A model generated the notes under the pieces. That model was given only the letters and a program-made list of their open reading frames with translations, had not been told where the DNA came from and ran no database searches. Both the position numbers and the translations under genes were made by a program. A DNA stretch of 38,626 nt from an uncultured Lachnospiraceae bacterium (GTDB lineage: Bacteria > Bacillota > Clostridia > Lachnospirales > Lachnospiraceae): the NCBI GenBank assembly GCA_949915905.1, contig CATLEQ010000006.1, positions 1 to 38,626 on the forward strand, in the 5' to 3' direction. Shown here in pieces: positions 23,866 through 32,224 of the stretch. Every line of letters starts with the position of its first letter. Position 1 is the first letter of the stretch.

Positions 23866-24717
23866 ATGACAATCTTGGACCAACTCGCGGATTACGCAAG
23901 AGTGCGTGTCGCCAACGCTAAAAAGGAACTGCCGCCCGAGGCAATAAAGGAGCAGGCGGCGGCACTCCCCAAGGGGGATTTTGCTTTTGAAAATGCGTTA
24001 AAAAAGCAAGGCCTTTCCTTCATCTGCGAATGCAAAAAAGCCTCGCCCTCAAAAGGACTGATTGCCCCGGAGTTCCCGCATTTGCAGATTGCCCGGGAAT
24101 ACGAGGCCGCCGGAGCCGACTGCCTTTCCGTGCTGACCGAACCGAAATGGTTTCTCGGAAACGACAGCTATTTAAAGGAAATCACCGGCACGGTCTCCAT
24201 CCCCTGCCTGCGCAAGGATTTTACCGTGGACGACTATATGATTTGCGAGGCAAAGCTACTGGGTGCTTCGGCGGTATTATTAATTTGTTCTATCTTGGAT
24301 GAGAGGCAAATCGCGGATTCGATTCACCTTTGCGACACACTGGGGCTTTCCGCCTTGGTGGAGGCACATGACGAAGCCGAGGTGAAAATGGCACTGAGTG
24401 CCGGCGCGCGCATCATCGGGGTCAACAACCGCAACCTCAAGGATTTTACGGTAGACACGGAAAACAGCCGCCGTCTGCGGGCTTTGATTCCGCCCGAAGT
24501 GCTATTCGTCTCCGAAAGCGGCGTGCAAAACGCCGAAGACGTGCGGGCTTTGGAAACACTTGGCGCGGATGCCGTCCTCATCGGAGAAACATTGATGCGG
24601 GCGGCCGACAAAAAACAAAAGCTCGCCGAACTGAGAGGTATAATCCATACTCAGACTCAAAACGCGACCGGCTCCCCGGCACAAAGCACGCCCCGCTCCC
24701 CTGAGGGTGCGTCATGA
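23866..24717 (+). CDS. trpC: Indole-3-glycerol-phosphate synthase
   Basis: A 283-residue (beta/alpha)8 barrel that closes the indole ring. Active-site strands are seen as ICECKKASPSKGLI, LRKDFTVDDYMI, LVEAHDEAE, GVNNRNLKDF, VSESGV and GADAVLIGETLMRA. The start at 23866 follows AAAGGAGG; a TTG at 23857 lies inside that site. The barrel ends near residue 260; the last 23 residues (QTQNATGSPAQSTPRSPEGA) are low-complexity and have no counterpart in typical TrpC. The stop overlaps the trpF start (ATGA). Confidence 0.96.
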   Translation: MTILDQLADYARVRVANAKKELPPEAIKEQAAALPKGDFAFENALKKQGLSFICECKKASPSKGLIAPEFPHLQIAREYEAAGADCLSVLTEPKWFLGNDSYLKEITGTVSIPCLRKDFTVDDYMICEAKLLGASAVLLICSILDERQIADSIHLCDTLGLSALVEAHDEAEVKMALSAGARIIGVNNRNLKDFTVDTENSRRLRALIPPEVLFVSESGVQNAEDVRALETLGADAVLIGETLMRAADKKQKLAELRGIIHTQTQNATGSPAQSTPRSPEGAS

Positions 24718-25436
24718 CGAAAATCAAACTTTGCGGCCTGACGCGCCCCTGCGACATCGCGGCCGCCAATGAACTGATGCCGGAATATATCGGCTTCGTC
24801 TTTGCTCCCAAGAGCCGGCGATATGTATCACCCGAAAAGGCGGCCGGGCTAAAACGGCAATTATTGCCGAACATTTCCGCCGTGGGCGTGTTCGTAAAGG
24901 AATCGCCCGAGACGATTGCCGCACTGCTAAATCAGGGAATTATCGACATCGCCCAGCTCCACGGCGGCGAAGACGAGGCGTATATCAAACGGCTGCGCAC
25001 CCTGATTGCCGAACGCCGCCCCGGGCAAATACATCCTGACTTTGACATGAACCGCCCCGGGCAGGCACGCCCCAACCTTGGCGCGAACCGCCCCGGTTCC
25101 ACCCTCATCCAGGCATTTCGCATCCGCGAGGAACAAGACCTTATCTCCGCCAAACACAGTCTGGCCGACTATGTCCTGCTGGATTCCGGCGAGGGCGGCA
25201 CCGGAACCGCATTTGACTGGGAGCTGATTCGCCAGATGAAGCATTTTGACAGACCATATTTCCTCGCGGGCGGCCTAACCCCCGACAACGTGGGAAACGC
25301 CGTCGCTTCGCTTACGCCTTACGCCGTCGACGTAAGCTCGGGAATCGAGACGGACGGGAAAAAGGACACGCAGAAAATGAAAGCCTTCACTCACGCCGTG
25401 CGAAACGCGAATGAATCAAAAACATCTCGCATTTAA
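24714..25436 (+). CDS. trpF: Phosphoribosylanthranilate isomerase with inserted repeats
   Basis: A 240-residue barrel enzyme; usual length is about 200. It converts PRA to CdRP. Catalytic Cys in KLCGLTRPCD and Asp in VLLDSGEGGTGTAFDW are present, as are YIGFVFAPKSRRYVS and FLAGGLTPDNV. Between the LRTLIAERR helix and the LIQAFRI strand there are about 30 extra residues made of a 12-residue tandem repeat (RPGQIHPDFDMN, RPGQARPNLGAN, RPGSTL). The insertion is in a loop region and in frame, so activity may survive. Overlaps trpC by four bases. Confidence 0.95.
   Translation: MTKIKLCGLTRPCDIAAANELMPEYIGFVFAPKSRRYVSPEKAAGLKRQLLPNISAVGVFVKESPETIAALLNQGIIDIAQLHGGEDEAYIKRLRTLIAERRPGQIHPDFDMNRPGQARPNLGANRPGSTLIQAFRIREEQDLISAKHSLADYVLLDSGEGGTGTAFDWELIRQMKHFDRPYFLAGGLTPDNVGNAVASLTPYAVDVSSGIETDGKKDTQKMKAFTHAVRNANESKTSRI
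25017..25100 (+). repeat. 36-base tandem repeat inside trpF
   Basis: Two full units (25017-25052, 25053-25088), each starting CGCCCCGGGCA and ending GAAC, plus the start of a third unit (CGCCCCGG). In frame; codes for the RPGQ... repeats. Confidence 0.85.
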
Positions 25437-25496
25437 CCGGTCGCAAACATTCACCATGAATGGTAACTATTTAGCAGATTAGAAAGGAAGAAAAAT

Positions 25497-26687
25497 ATGA
25501 CAAACTCAAAAGGACGTTTTGGCATTCACGGCGGACAATATGTCCCCGAAACGCTGATGAACGCAATCATAGAATTAGAAGCGGCATATGAGCATTTTAA
25601 AGATGACCCCGAATTTAATCGCGAGCTGACCGAATTATTTAACGAATATGCCGGTCGGCCGTCCAGGCTCTACTATGCGAAAAAAATGACGGAAGACCTC
25701 GGCGGGGCAAAGATTTACCTCAAACGGGAGGATTTAAACCACACCGGCTCACACAAGATAAACAACGTGCTGGGTCAGGCCTTATTGGCCAAAAAAATGG
25801 GCAAGACCCGCCTGATTGCCGAGACGGGAGCCGGTCAGCACGGAGTTGCCACCGCCACCGCGGCCGCGCTGCTTAACATGGAATGCGTGGTATTCATGGG
25901 AGAGGAAGACACGATCCGCCAGGCCTTGAACGTTTACCGCATGCGCCTTTTAGGAGCGGAGGTCATTCCGGTCAAAACCGGAACCGCCACCTTGAAAGAC
26001 GCGGTTTCCGAGGCGATGCGGGAATGGAGCAGCCGGATTGACGACACGCACTACTGCCTTGGTTCCGTGATGGGTCCCCACCCGTTTCCGGTAATCGTGC
26101 GGGATTTTCAAGCGGTGATTTCCCGGGAAATCAAACAACAGCTTCAGGAAAAGGAAGGCAAGCTTCCCGACGCGGTCATCGCCTGCGTGGGTGGCGGCTC
26201 CAATTCCATGGGCAGCTTTTACCACTTCATCGAGAATAGGGACGTGGCACTTATCGGCTGCGAGGCTGCCGGCCGGGGCATTGACACCTTCGAGACCGCC
26301 GCCACCGTGAACACCGGCAGGGTCGGCATTTTCCACGGAATGAAGTCCTATTTCTGCCAGGACGAATACGGGCAAATCGCGCCGGTTTATTCCATCTCGG
26401 CAGGACTTGACTACCCCGGGGTCGGGCCGGAGCACGCCTACCTTCACGACATCGGCCGCGCACGGTATGTTCCGATTACGGACGACGAGGCGGTCAACGC
26501 CTTCGAATATTTGTCCAGGATGGAGGGCATCATTCCGGCCATCGAGTCGGCACACGCCGTCGCCCACGCGATGGAACTCGCACCAACCATGAGAAAAGAC
26601 CAGATTATCGTGATTACCATATCCGGCCGGGGCGACAAGGACTGCGCCGCCATCGCCAGATACAGAGGGGAGGATATCCATGAGTAA
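25497..26687 (+). CDS. trpB: Tryptophan synthase beta chain
   Basis: Full length, 396 residues, PLP enzyme joining indole and serine. The PLP lysine is in [29 protein letters not shown], the phosphate-binding [10 protein letters not shown] and [14 protein letters not shown] are present. GAAAGGAAG precedes the ATG. The 60-base gap after trpF holds TTCACCATGAATGGTAAC but no promoter. The last 8 bases overlap trpA, as expected for subunits of one complex. Confidence 0.98.
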   Translation: MTNSKGRFGIHGGQYVPETLMNAIIELEAAYEHFKDDPEFNRELTELFNEYAGRPSRLYYAKKMTEDLGGAKIYLKREDLNHTGSHKINNVLGQALLAKKMGKTRLIAETGAGQHGVATATAAALLNMECVVFMGEEDTIRQALNVYRMRLLGAEVIPVKTGTATLKDAVSEAMREWSSRIDDTHYCLGSVMGPHPFPVIVRDFQAVISREIKQQLQEKEGKLPDAVIACVGGGSNSMGSFYHFIENRDVALIGCEAAGRGIDTFETAATVNTGRVGIFHGMKSYFCQDEYGQIAPVYSISAGLDYPGVGPEHAYLHDIGRARYVPITDDEAVNAFEYLSRMEGIIPAIESAHAVAHAMELAPTMRKDQIIVITISGRGDKDCAAIARYRGEDIHE

Positions 26688-27450
26688 TATAAAATCAGCT
26701 TTTGAAAACGGAAAGGCATTTATTCCTTTTATCACCTGCGGCGACCCGGACCTTAAGACGACCGCCGCCGTGGTTCGCGCGGCCGTACAAAACGGCGCGG
26801 ATTTGATTGAACTGGGAATCCCCTTTTCCGACCCTACCGCGGAAGGGCCGGTCATCCAGGGGGCAAACCTGCGCGCCCTGACCGGCGGCGTGACCACCGA
26901 CAAAATCTTCGACCTGGTGCGGGGGCTTCGCAAGGACGTGAAAATCCCGATGGTATTTATGACCTATGCCAACGTGGTATTTTCCTATGGCGCAGAGCGA
27001 TTTATCTCCACCTGCAAGGAAATCGGCATCGACGGCTTGATTTTGCCCGACCTGCCATTTGAGGAAAAAGAGGAATTCCTGCCCCTCTGCCGCAAATATG
27101 AGGTGGACTTGATTTCCCTCATCGCCCCCACGTCAGAAAACCGTATCGCCATGATTGCCCGGGAGGCGGACGGATTTTTATACATCGTATCCAGCCTCGG
27201 GGTGACGGGAACCCGCAGCGAAATCAAGACCGACCTCGCCTCCATCGTGGCCATGGTTCGGCAAAGCACGGATGTTCCCTGCGCCATCGGATTTGGCATC
27301 TCCACACCCGGGCAGGCAAAGAAAATGGCCGATCTGTCCGACGGCGCGATTGTCGGCTCCGCCATCATCAAGCTGTTGGAAAAATACGGGAAAGACGCGC
27401 CGAAATACGTCGGCGAATATGTAAAAGCGATGAAGGACGCGATACGGTAA
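26680..27450 (+). CDS. trpA: Tryptophan synthase alpha chain
   Basis: Full length, 256 residues. It cleaves indole-glycerol phosphate and channels indole to TrpB. Catalytic Glu in [19 protein letters not shown] and Asp in [11 protein letters not shown] are present, along with [11 protein letters not shown] and [20 protein letters not shown] precedes the ATG inside the end of trpB. Last gene of the operon, followed by a terminator. Confidence 0.98.
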   Translation: MSNIKSAFENGKAFIPFITCGDPDLKTTAAVVRAAVQNGADLIELGIPFSDPTAEGPVIQGANLRALTGGVTTDKIFDLVRGLRKDVKIPMVFMTYANVVFSYGAERFISTCKEIGIDGLILPDLPFEEKEEFLPLCRKYEVDLISLIAPTSENRIAMIAREADGFLYIVSSLGVTGTRSEIKTDLASIVAMVRQSTDVPCAIGFGISTPGQAKKMADLSDGAIVGSAIIKLLEKYGKDAPKYVGEYVKAMKDAIR

Positions 27451-27471
27451 ACAGTATTTATAAAATAAAGG

Positions 27472-27507
27472 AATGACCGGGACGGGCAATACGCCCGCCC
27501 GGTCATT
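27472..27507. terminator. Bidirectional terminator between trpA and the sigma-factor operon
   Basis: Stem AATGACCGGG (bulge A) CGGGC / GCCCG CCCGGTCATT with loop AATAC. Plus side is followed by TCTT, minus side by CCTTTATTTTAT. It serves trpA and the convergent gene, whose stop (27503) is within it. Confidence 0.75.
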
Positions 27508-28255
27508 TCTTCGGCTCTTCCACCGTCAGTACAAGCTGCAAGACATTTTCCGCCTTGTCCGGGATAAAGATGTTTACCGACTCTGCCGGAAACGGTATCG
27601 ACAGACATTTCATCTCCTCGTCATAGGAAAATTCCGTATACTCTGCCCCGCTTATGCCAAAAATTTCTATCCGCGCCGCGTCCACGCCCGAATCATCCTC
27701 CTGCAAGTACAAATATACACGGCCGTCCACCATCTCATTCGAGAGCACCGTCGGCGCTTTCCGATCCACGTTATCCACCGGCACCTTCCGCTCTATATAT
27801 TGCCTATTTTTCAAAATCACCGTAACCGTCATCTCCCCGTTCAACGTCGGGATTACCGAGTACCTGTTTTCCCCGACCTCGTAAACCGGGACGTTCTTGC
27901 CGTCCACCTCCGCCACCACGCTGGAAATCGGTAAAAACGTGTCCACGTCCACCTGATAAGTGGGGTGCCCCTTTTGCTCCTCCTCCCCCTCTTGCAAGGC
28001 AAATGACGGGGCGACAAACAAAAAAGGCAGCAAGCAGAAAAGAACCATCATCGCCACAATGATTACCCTCTGCAGCGAAAAACGCTCCGTCCGATAATTC
28101 GAATACGCCTCCAACACCGTGAGCGGCACCGTGCAAGGCTCCATACGGCATGTCTCGAACACGTTTTCCAATATCTGGTTTGCAACCTCCGCTTCCAGCT
28201 TTGGTTCTTCCTTTTTCACTCCATAAAAAACAGCTTTCAGTCTTTCAAATCCCAC
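27503..28255 (-). CDS. Single-pass membrane protein, probable anti-sigma partner
   Basis: A 250-residue protein directly after an ECF sigma factor. The first 65 or so residues are cytoplasmic, helical and acidic/basic mixed, followed by one membrane helix (VIIVAMMVLFCLLPFLFV). The outside part has two beta-rich domains; the second begins VDRKAPTVLSNE and contains EDDSGVDAARIEI, typical of Ig-like bacterial domains. Start: GTG at 28255 with AGGAG overlapping the sigma stop; a longer frame to 28312 overlaps the sigma gene. The sigma/anti-sigma reading is from gene order and topology; the cytoplasmic part shows no clear zinc motif. The external ligand is unknown. Confidence 0.75.
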   Translation of the reverse strand: MGFERLKAVFYGVKKEEPKLEAEVANQILENVFETCRMEPCTVPLTVLEAYSNYRTERFSLQRVIIVAMMVLFCLLPFLFVAPSFALQEGEEEQKGHPTYQVDVDTFLPISSVVAEVDGKNVPVYEVGENRYSVIPTLNGEMTVTVILKNRQYIERKVPVDNVDRKAPTVLSNEMVDGRVYLYLQEDDSGVDAARIEIFGISGAEYTEFSYDEEMKCLSIPFPAESVNIFIPDKAENVLQLVLTVEEPKK

Positions 28256-28268
28256 GATCCGCTCACTC

Positions 28269-28811
28269 CTATCGTCTGAAACCATTCTTTTTCGCCTCGC
28301 CGCCTTGTTCAAACATCCCCGCCAGGCGTTTTCTTCCTTTTTTCAAATACCATCTGACGGAACCACGGTCAAGCTCCATCAAATTGGCAATCTCTCCCAT
28401 CTTCATGTGCCGGAAATAGCGCAAAAGAAGCACCTGCGATTCCGTAAACGGAAGCTTCATCACCTGGCCGATCGTATATTCCCTTCCATCAAGCCGCAGC
28501 ATTCCCGTCCTTGCCATGTTTTCACCTTGCCGCGCCTCCCCCTGCATCCGAAAGCAAATACGGAAGCTGATTTGTTTCAGCCACGACAAGAACAAATCCG
28601 GATCCTTGAGCTGAGCCATGTTTCTCAAAGCCGTGACGTAAATTTTCTGCAACGCGTCCCGCGCCAAATATTCATCCTCCAAATACCACAACGCGAAAGC
28701 ATACTGTTTTTGGTACGTCGCCGCGTAAAGCTCCGCGAATGCCTCCCCTTCTCCCGCCTGCGCGCTGACGACAAGGCGCGAAATATATTGGTAATCCAAA
28801 CTCTTGGCCAC
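28269..28811 (-). CDS. ECF-type RNA polymerase sigma factor
   Basis: A 180-residue sigma-70 family protein. Region 2 is FAELYAATYQKQYAFALWYL ... ARDALQKIYVTALRN ... FLSWLKQISFRI; region 4 is LPFTESQVLLLRYFRHMKMG then EIANLMELDRGSVRWYLKKG. GTG start at 28811 with GAGGGTG at 7-base spacing; an ATG at 28862 gives a longer frame but has no ribosome site. Followed after 13 bases by the membrane partner. No matching -35/-10 pair for self-regulation was identified. Confidence 0.9.
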   Translation of the reverse strand: MAKSLDYQYISRLVVSAQAGEGEAFAELYAATYQKQYAFALWYLEDEYLARDALQKIYVTALRNMAQLKDPDLFLSWLKQISFRICFRMQGEARQGENMARTGMLRLDGREYTIGQVMKLPFTESQVLLLRYFRHMKMGEIANLMELDRGSVRWYLKKGRKRLAGMFEQGGEAKKNGFRR

Positions 28812-28911
28812 ATTTTCACCCTCTTTCGGCCCAAGCTTCTTAGGAACTGCCGCCAAGGTCATGCAAGCATGACTTTGGCTCGTTGCTCGCGGGAATAAAT
28901 CCTCGCGTTCC

Positions 28912-29598
28912 TTATTTCCGATAAATCCGTTGATTCGACAAGGCGATCAGGTCGGTAATGGTCTTCGCCCCGTCTCCCTCCCGAAACGCGATTCCATATT
29001 TATACGTGATTGTGAAATCCTTCGACACCACGTTATACGCGTCCACGCCCTCCTCCACCTTGCGGAGAAATGCCAAAATTTTCTGGCGGTCGCCGCTCTC
29101 AAACAACGCCATAAATTTATTACCACCATTACGCCCCACAAAACACAAGTCCTGGGAGGCGTTCTGGAGAATGTTCGAAAAATCACAAATTAATTCATTG
29201 CCCTGAACATGTCCGTACAGCTGATTGATTTCCCGGATATTGGTCAAATCGAGCATCACGCAGCCCATGTCCTCGGGAAGCGGCTTGTCGAGATACTTTT
29301 CAATCAGCGTGTCACAGCTGAATCGATTGGAAATGCCCGAAAGCGGGTCGGAAAATACCACGTAGTCCAATTCCCGAAAATCTTTTTTATAGGATGAAAT
29401 CATCGTAAAATCATAAAAAATGAATAAGAAAGAAATCACCAGAATCACCCATAACAGCCCGCACAAAATCATATATGACTTATCAGTGGCCACCAGATGG
29501 TATACCCGCTCATCCAAGAGCACGATTGCCAAACCTGCCGCGGTCAAAACCAAAAGAACCGCCAACTGAATCGTTTTAACCAGATTATTTTTTTTCAT
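28912..29598 (-). CDS. Membrane protein with degenerate GGDEF domain
   Basis: A 228-residue protein with two membrane helices (about 11-28 and 41-62) joined by a short loop, then a GGDEF-type domain. DPLSGISNRFSCDTL and MLDLTNIREINQLYGH are recognisable, but the active site reads NGGNKFMALFE in place of GGDEF, and no RxxD I-site is present. Loss of the acidic pair should abolish cyclase activity. It may act as a GTP- or protein-binding regulator. AGGAGG precedes the ATG. The sigma-factor gene follows 100 bases downstream on the same strand, so they may share a transcript. Confidence 0.88.
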   Translation of the reverse strand: MKKNNLVKTIQLAVLLVLTAAGLAIVLLDERVYHLVATDKSYMILCGLLWVILVISFLFIFYDFTMISSYKKDFRELDYVVFSDPLSGISNRFSCDTLIEKYLDKPLPEDMGCVMLDLTNIREINQLYGHVQGNELICDFSNILQNASQDLCFVGRNGGNKFMALFESGDRQKILAFLRKVEEGVDAYNVVSKDFTITYKYGIAFREGDGAKTITDLIALSNQRIYRK

Positions 29599-29640
29599 CC
29601 AAATATCTCCTCCAAAACCAACCCGAAAGCCCCTCTTTTA

Positions 29641-29669
29641 TTGAAGTTTCCCTCGCGATATGGTATACT
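29641..29669 (+). promoter_or_regulatory. Promoter of the signal peptidase gene
   Basis: TTGAAG (29641-29646), 17-base spacer, TATACT (29664-29669), about 90 bases before the start codon. Confidence 0.7.
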
Positions 29670-29759
29670 TACGTCATGAGGCGGCGAGGTACGAATGCCT
29701 TTTCACAAGCCTTTGTACCCGCATAAATCGAATCCAAACACTAGAAGGAACTATCCCCC

Positions 29760-30302
29760 ATGCGTAAACAAACACGACAAAAATCCAGAACGTTTGACGG
29801 GAAAAAATACCGTCTTCTCCTCAATGCGAAGGAAATGGTTTTTTTCCTGATCCTTGCATTTTTACTCTTGCGCTTTATTATTGGTTTCTCCATCGTACAC
29901 GGCAATTCCATGGAACCCACGCTGTATGACGGCGAAATTGTTTTTTACACCCGCGTCAACTTCGGCTACGCCCCCGGCGACATCGTGTCCGTGCGGATGC
30001 CCAACGGAGATTATTATGTAAAACGGGTGGTGGCCGCCGCCGGCGACGTCGTCGACCTCAAGGACGGCATCCTTTATGTCAACGGCCGGGCGGAAGCCCA
30101 AAATGATACCAACGAGGAAACCCTCGAACAAAAAGGTTCCGTCGTCTATCCTTGTACCCTCGGGGAAAATCAATACTTCGTCCTTGGCGACAATCGCGCC
30201 GAGTCCGTTGATTCCCGCGCGTTCGGAGCCGTCAGCGAATCACAGATTAAAGGAAAATTGTGGCTTCACTTCGGAGCGTTTTATATCCGCACGCTTTACT
30301 AA
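29760..30302 (+). CDS. lepB: Signal peptidase I
   Basis: A 180-residue serine-lysine protease that removes signal peptides from exported proteins at the outer face of the membrane. One N-terminal helix (about 25-43) is followed by the catalytic serine S50 in VHGNSMEPTL and lysine K88 in YYVKRVVAAAGD; the C-terminal box is YFVLGDNRAESVDSRAFG. The short single-helix form is typical of Gram-positive SipS-type enzymes. AGAAGGA precedes the ATG by 9-10 bases. Own promoter and terminator; convergent with the surface-protein operon, whose product it could process. Confidence 0.96.
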   Translation: MRKQTRQKSRTFDGKKYRLLLNAKEMVFFLILAFLLLRFIIGFSIVHGNSMEPTLYDGEIVFYTRVNFGYAPGDIVSVRMPNGDYYVKRVVAAAGDVVDLKDGILYVNGRAEAQNDTNEETLEQKGSVVYPCTLGENQYFVLGDNRAESVDSRAFGAVSESQIKGKLWLHFGAFYIRTLY

Positions 30303-30310
30303 GGTGGAAA

Positions 30311-30345
30311 GCCCTGCCGGAGTTTCCTCCGCCAGGGCCGTTTTT
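30311..30345 (+). terminator. Terminator of lepB
   Basis: 12-bp stem GCCCTGCCGGAG / CTCCGCCAGGGC (one mismatch, TTTC loop), then CGTTTTT; starts 9 bases past the stop codon. Confidence 0.85.
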
Positions 30346-30353
30346 ATGCGCAC

Positions 30354-30433
30354 GGGGCAGAAAGGTTATGCTGCTTTCGCAGCCTGCCCCGGCGCACGAG
30401 CAGGGAAGTTGCCTCCCCTGCTCGATTGTGCCG
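30354..30433. repeat. Composite hairpins between lepB and the surface operon
   Basis: First hairpin: GGGGCAG / CTGCCCC enclosing GCTGC TTTC GCAGC (30370-30383). Second: CGAGCAGGG (30397-30405) / CCCTGCTCG (30416-30424), extended by GGC.CAC / GTGCC. No T-run on either strand. The GCTGC-nnnn-GCAGC unit also occurs at 10887-10900 and near 17592-17605. Confidence 0.55.
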
Positions 30434-30436
30434 TAA

Positions 30437-30622
30437 CTATGCATCTTCTGTTACGGATTTATCCGCATATATTTCCGATAATTGATCTTCCAGTTCCTTT
30501 TCTTCCTTCACTTGTTCATGACGTTTCACCACGAACCATATTATTACACCCGCCAAAATAATCAGCGCGGGAATGTCCCACCAGCAAAAACCCAGCATGG
30601 TATGCGTTAAAATGTGCGACAT
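30437..30622 (-). CDS. Tiny single-pass membrane protein (FWD-P type), second of a pair
   Basis: A 61-residue protein with a short outside or N-terminal part (MSHILTHTMLGFCWWDIP), one membrane helix (ALIILAGVIIWFVV) and a charged helical tail (KRHEQVKEEKELEDQLSEIY). The [FW]WD[IL]P-x-LI motif is shared with the next gene upstream (30637-30819). AAAGGGGGG precedes the ATG at 30622; a start at 30640 lacks one. Last gene of the giant surface-protein unit. No family is recognised; a helper role in anchoring or export of the surface protein is a guess based on position. Confidence 0.7.
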   Translation of the reverse strand: MSHILTHTMLGFCWWDIPALIILAGVIIWFVVKRHEQVKEEKELEDQLSEIYADKSVTEDA

Positions 30623-30636
30623 GTCAATCCCCCCTT

Positions 30637-30819
30637 TCATCCTTCTTGCGGAAGATTCTCTTTCTCTTTCATTTCATCTTCCCAATCTGATTCACGCTTT
30701 TTCTGATTCCTGCCATGAACCAATCCCACGACCACCATCGCGATGACGACAATCAGCATCGGCAAATCCCAGAAGTGCAAACCCATATTGTGAATTCCCA
30801 CATATAAATCGTACAACAT
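30637..30819 (-). CDS. Tiny single-pass membrane protein (FWD-P type), first of a pair
   Basis: A 60-residue protein: MLYDLYVGIHNMGLHFWDLP, a membrane helix (MLIVVIAMVVVGLV) and a charged tail (HGRNQKKRESDWEDEMKEKE). Same layout and FWDLP-x-LI motif as 30437-30622, so the two are paralogues. AAAGGAG precedes the ATG. It starts 67 bases after the surface-protein stop, past a UUCG hairpin. The tail pattern resembles the cytoplasmic end of the surface protein (RKKHQERIHELKEKLAQEE). Function unknown. Confidence 0.7.
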   Translation of the reverse strand: MLYDLYVGIHNMGLHFWDLPMLIVVIAMVVVGLVHGRNQKKRESDWEDEMKEKENLPQEG

Positions 30820-30845
30820 GTTTTACTCCTTTCTTGATGACCCCC

Positions 30846-30869
30846 TGCCAATCACCGAAGTGACTGGCA
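30846..30869 (-). promoter_or_regulatory. UUCG-tetraloop hairpin between surface protein and small genes
   Basis: On the minus strand a 10-bp stem TGCCAGTCAC / GTGATTGGCA (one wobble) closes on TTCG with a C-G pair, the very stable C(UUCG)G form. No T-run follows. It may protect the 3' end or set different levels for the small genes. Confidence 0.5.
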
Positions 30870-30886
30870 AGGTTCTAAATTGCGAC

Positions 30887-32212
30887 TTATTTTCCACCTG
30901 CCGTCTGTTCTTTGCTTTCCTCCTGCGCGAGCTTCTCCTTTAATTCATGAATCCGCTCCTGATGTTTCTTTCTGCTCTTCGTGTAGAATGCCAACACGAT
31001 TAATGCAATCAGCACGACCAGGAAGTGGAAGATACAGCAGGCGTGGTCAAGATCCGCATTTGCCAAAGGTGTCTCTTCGTCCTCGATTTCCGTCAGGTCA
31101 TAGCCATTTTCCGTCGGTGTCACTTCCGCCTCAATCGGTGCCAATGGTACCGGAGTCGGCGCGACCGGTATGACTGCCGCCGGTACTACCGGAGCCGGAG
31201 CCGCCGGTGCTGCCGGTGCCGCTGGAGCCGCCGGTGCTGCCGGAACTGCCGGTGCCACCGGTATGGTCGGTACTACAATGACTCCAGGTATCAGCGTGTA
31301 AGTTACCGTAAATGTCAGGTCACTTGCCGGCATGCCGTCCTCGTTGCTGCTAATTGAGCCGTAATCCGGTGTAAATCCGTCAATTTCTGGCGAAGTCACC
31401 GTAAATGTCGTTCCGGCCGCCATGATTCCCACGTAATCCGGTGCCACCGAGTCGCCCGCCGCGTTCACATAACGAATCGTCAGCGTATAGTATGGATCCA
31501 CGTCCTGCCTGTTCTCGCCCGGTGTTGTTCCCGGTACGATTGGTTCTTCTGGATTTTCCGGCTCTTCCGGCTCTTCCGGGTTCTGCGGAGTATCCGGGTT
31601 CGGAATCGGATCCACCGTCGCCGTCGCCACGTTCAGCACGCTTCCCACCTCGCAATCAGCCTGCGTCACTTCGTACCTCGCCGTAAATGTCTCGCTCGCT
31701 CCCGGTGCCAGTGTCGCCACCGTCCATTCATCGTTCGTCAACTCGTCAGTCACGACCACGTTTTCAAGCGTCAGGTTTCCGTCGTTCGTCACGGTGATGC
31801 TGTAGGTAATCTCCTCGCCCAGCACGTATGCCCTTCCGTTTGCCGGCGTGCCGGTCGTCGTCTTGGTAATGGTCGAATGTGCCACTGCCTCTTCCAGCTC
31901 CCCGTTCTCCGCGGTAACCGTCTCCTCGTCCCTTGCCTCAATCGGCTCTCCGTTCGGATCCGTTCCCTCTGCCGTCGCCACGTTGGTAATGCTGCCTCTG
32001 ATGATGTCGGCTTCCGTCACAATGTACGTTACCGTGATTTCCTGAGACGCGTTCGGCTCCAAATCACCTGCCTGAATCTGATCCCCGGTCAGGTCATCCG
32101 TTACCTCAACGCCTTCCATCGTCACATTTCCATTATTTACCACGCGAATGGTATATTCAATTACATCTCCCACGCCATATGCATTTTCAGATGCGGCCGC
32201 CGTCTTCTCCAC
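30887..32212 (-). CDS. C-terminal part of the giant surface protein, after an amber codon
   Basis: 441 residues in the same frame as 32225-38626 and separated from it only by TAG and four sense codons. It contains two DUF11-like modules (VEKTAAASENAYGVGD..., TKTTTGTPANGRAYVLGE...), a MucBP-like module (YTLTIRYVNAAGDSVAPDYV), an Ala-Pro-rich spacer (APAAPAAP repeats), and the anchor: ETPLANADLDHACC, a membrane helix and RKKHQERIHELKEKL. No LPXTG is present. A GTG at 32212 is the first possible start, but there is no ribosome site and no signal peptide. Therefore it is made only by read-through or not at all, unless the TAG is a sequence error. Confidence 0.8.
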   Translation of the reverse strand: MEKTAAASENAYGVGDVIEYTIRVVNNGNVTMEGVEVTDDLTGDQIQAGDLEPNASQEITVTYIVTEADIIRGSITNVATAEGTDPNGEPIEARDEETVTAENGELEEAVAHSTITKTTTGTPANGRAYVLGEEITYSITVTNDGNLTLENVVVTDELTNDEWTVATLAPGASETFTARYEVTQADCEVGSVLNVATATVDPIPNPDTPQNPEEPEEPENPEEPIVPGTTPGENRQDVDPYYTLTIRYVNAAGDSVAPDYVGIMAAGTTFTVTSPEIDGFTPDYGSISSNEDGMPASDLTFTVTYTLIPGVIVVPTIPVAPAVPAAPAAPAAPAAPAAPAPVVPAAVIPVAPTPVPLAPIEAEVTPTENGYDLTEIEDEETPLANADLDHACCIFHFLVVLIALIVLAFYTKSRKKHQERIHELKEKLAQEESKEQTAGGK

Positions 32213-32224
32213 GAAAAGACTTGG

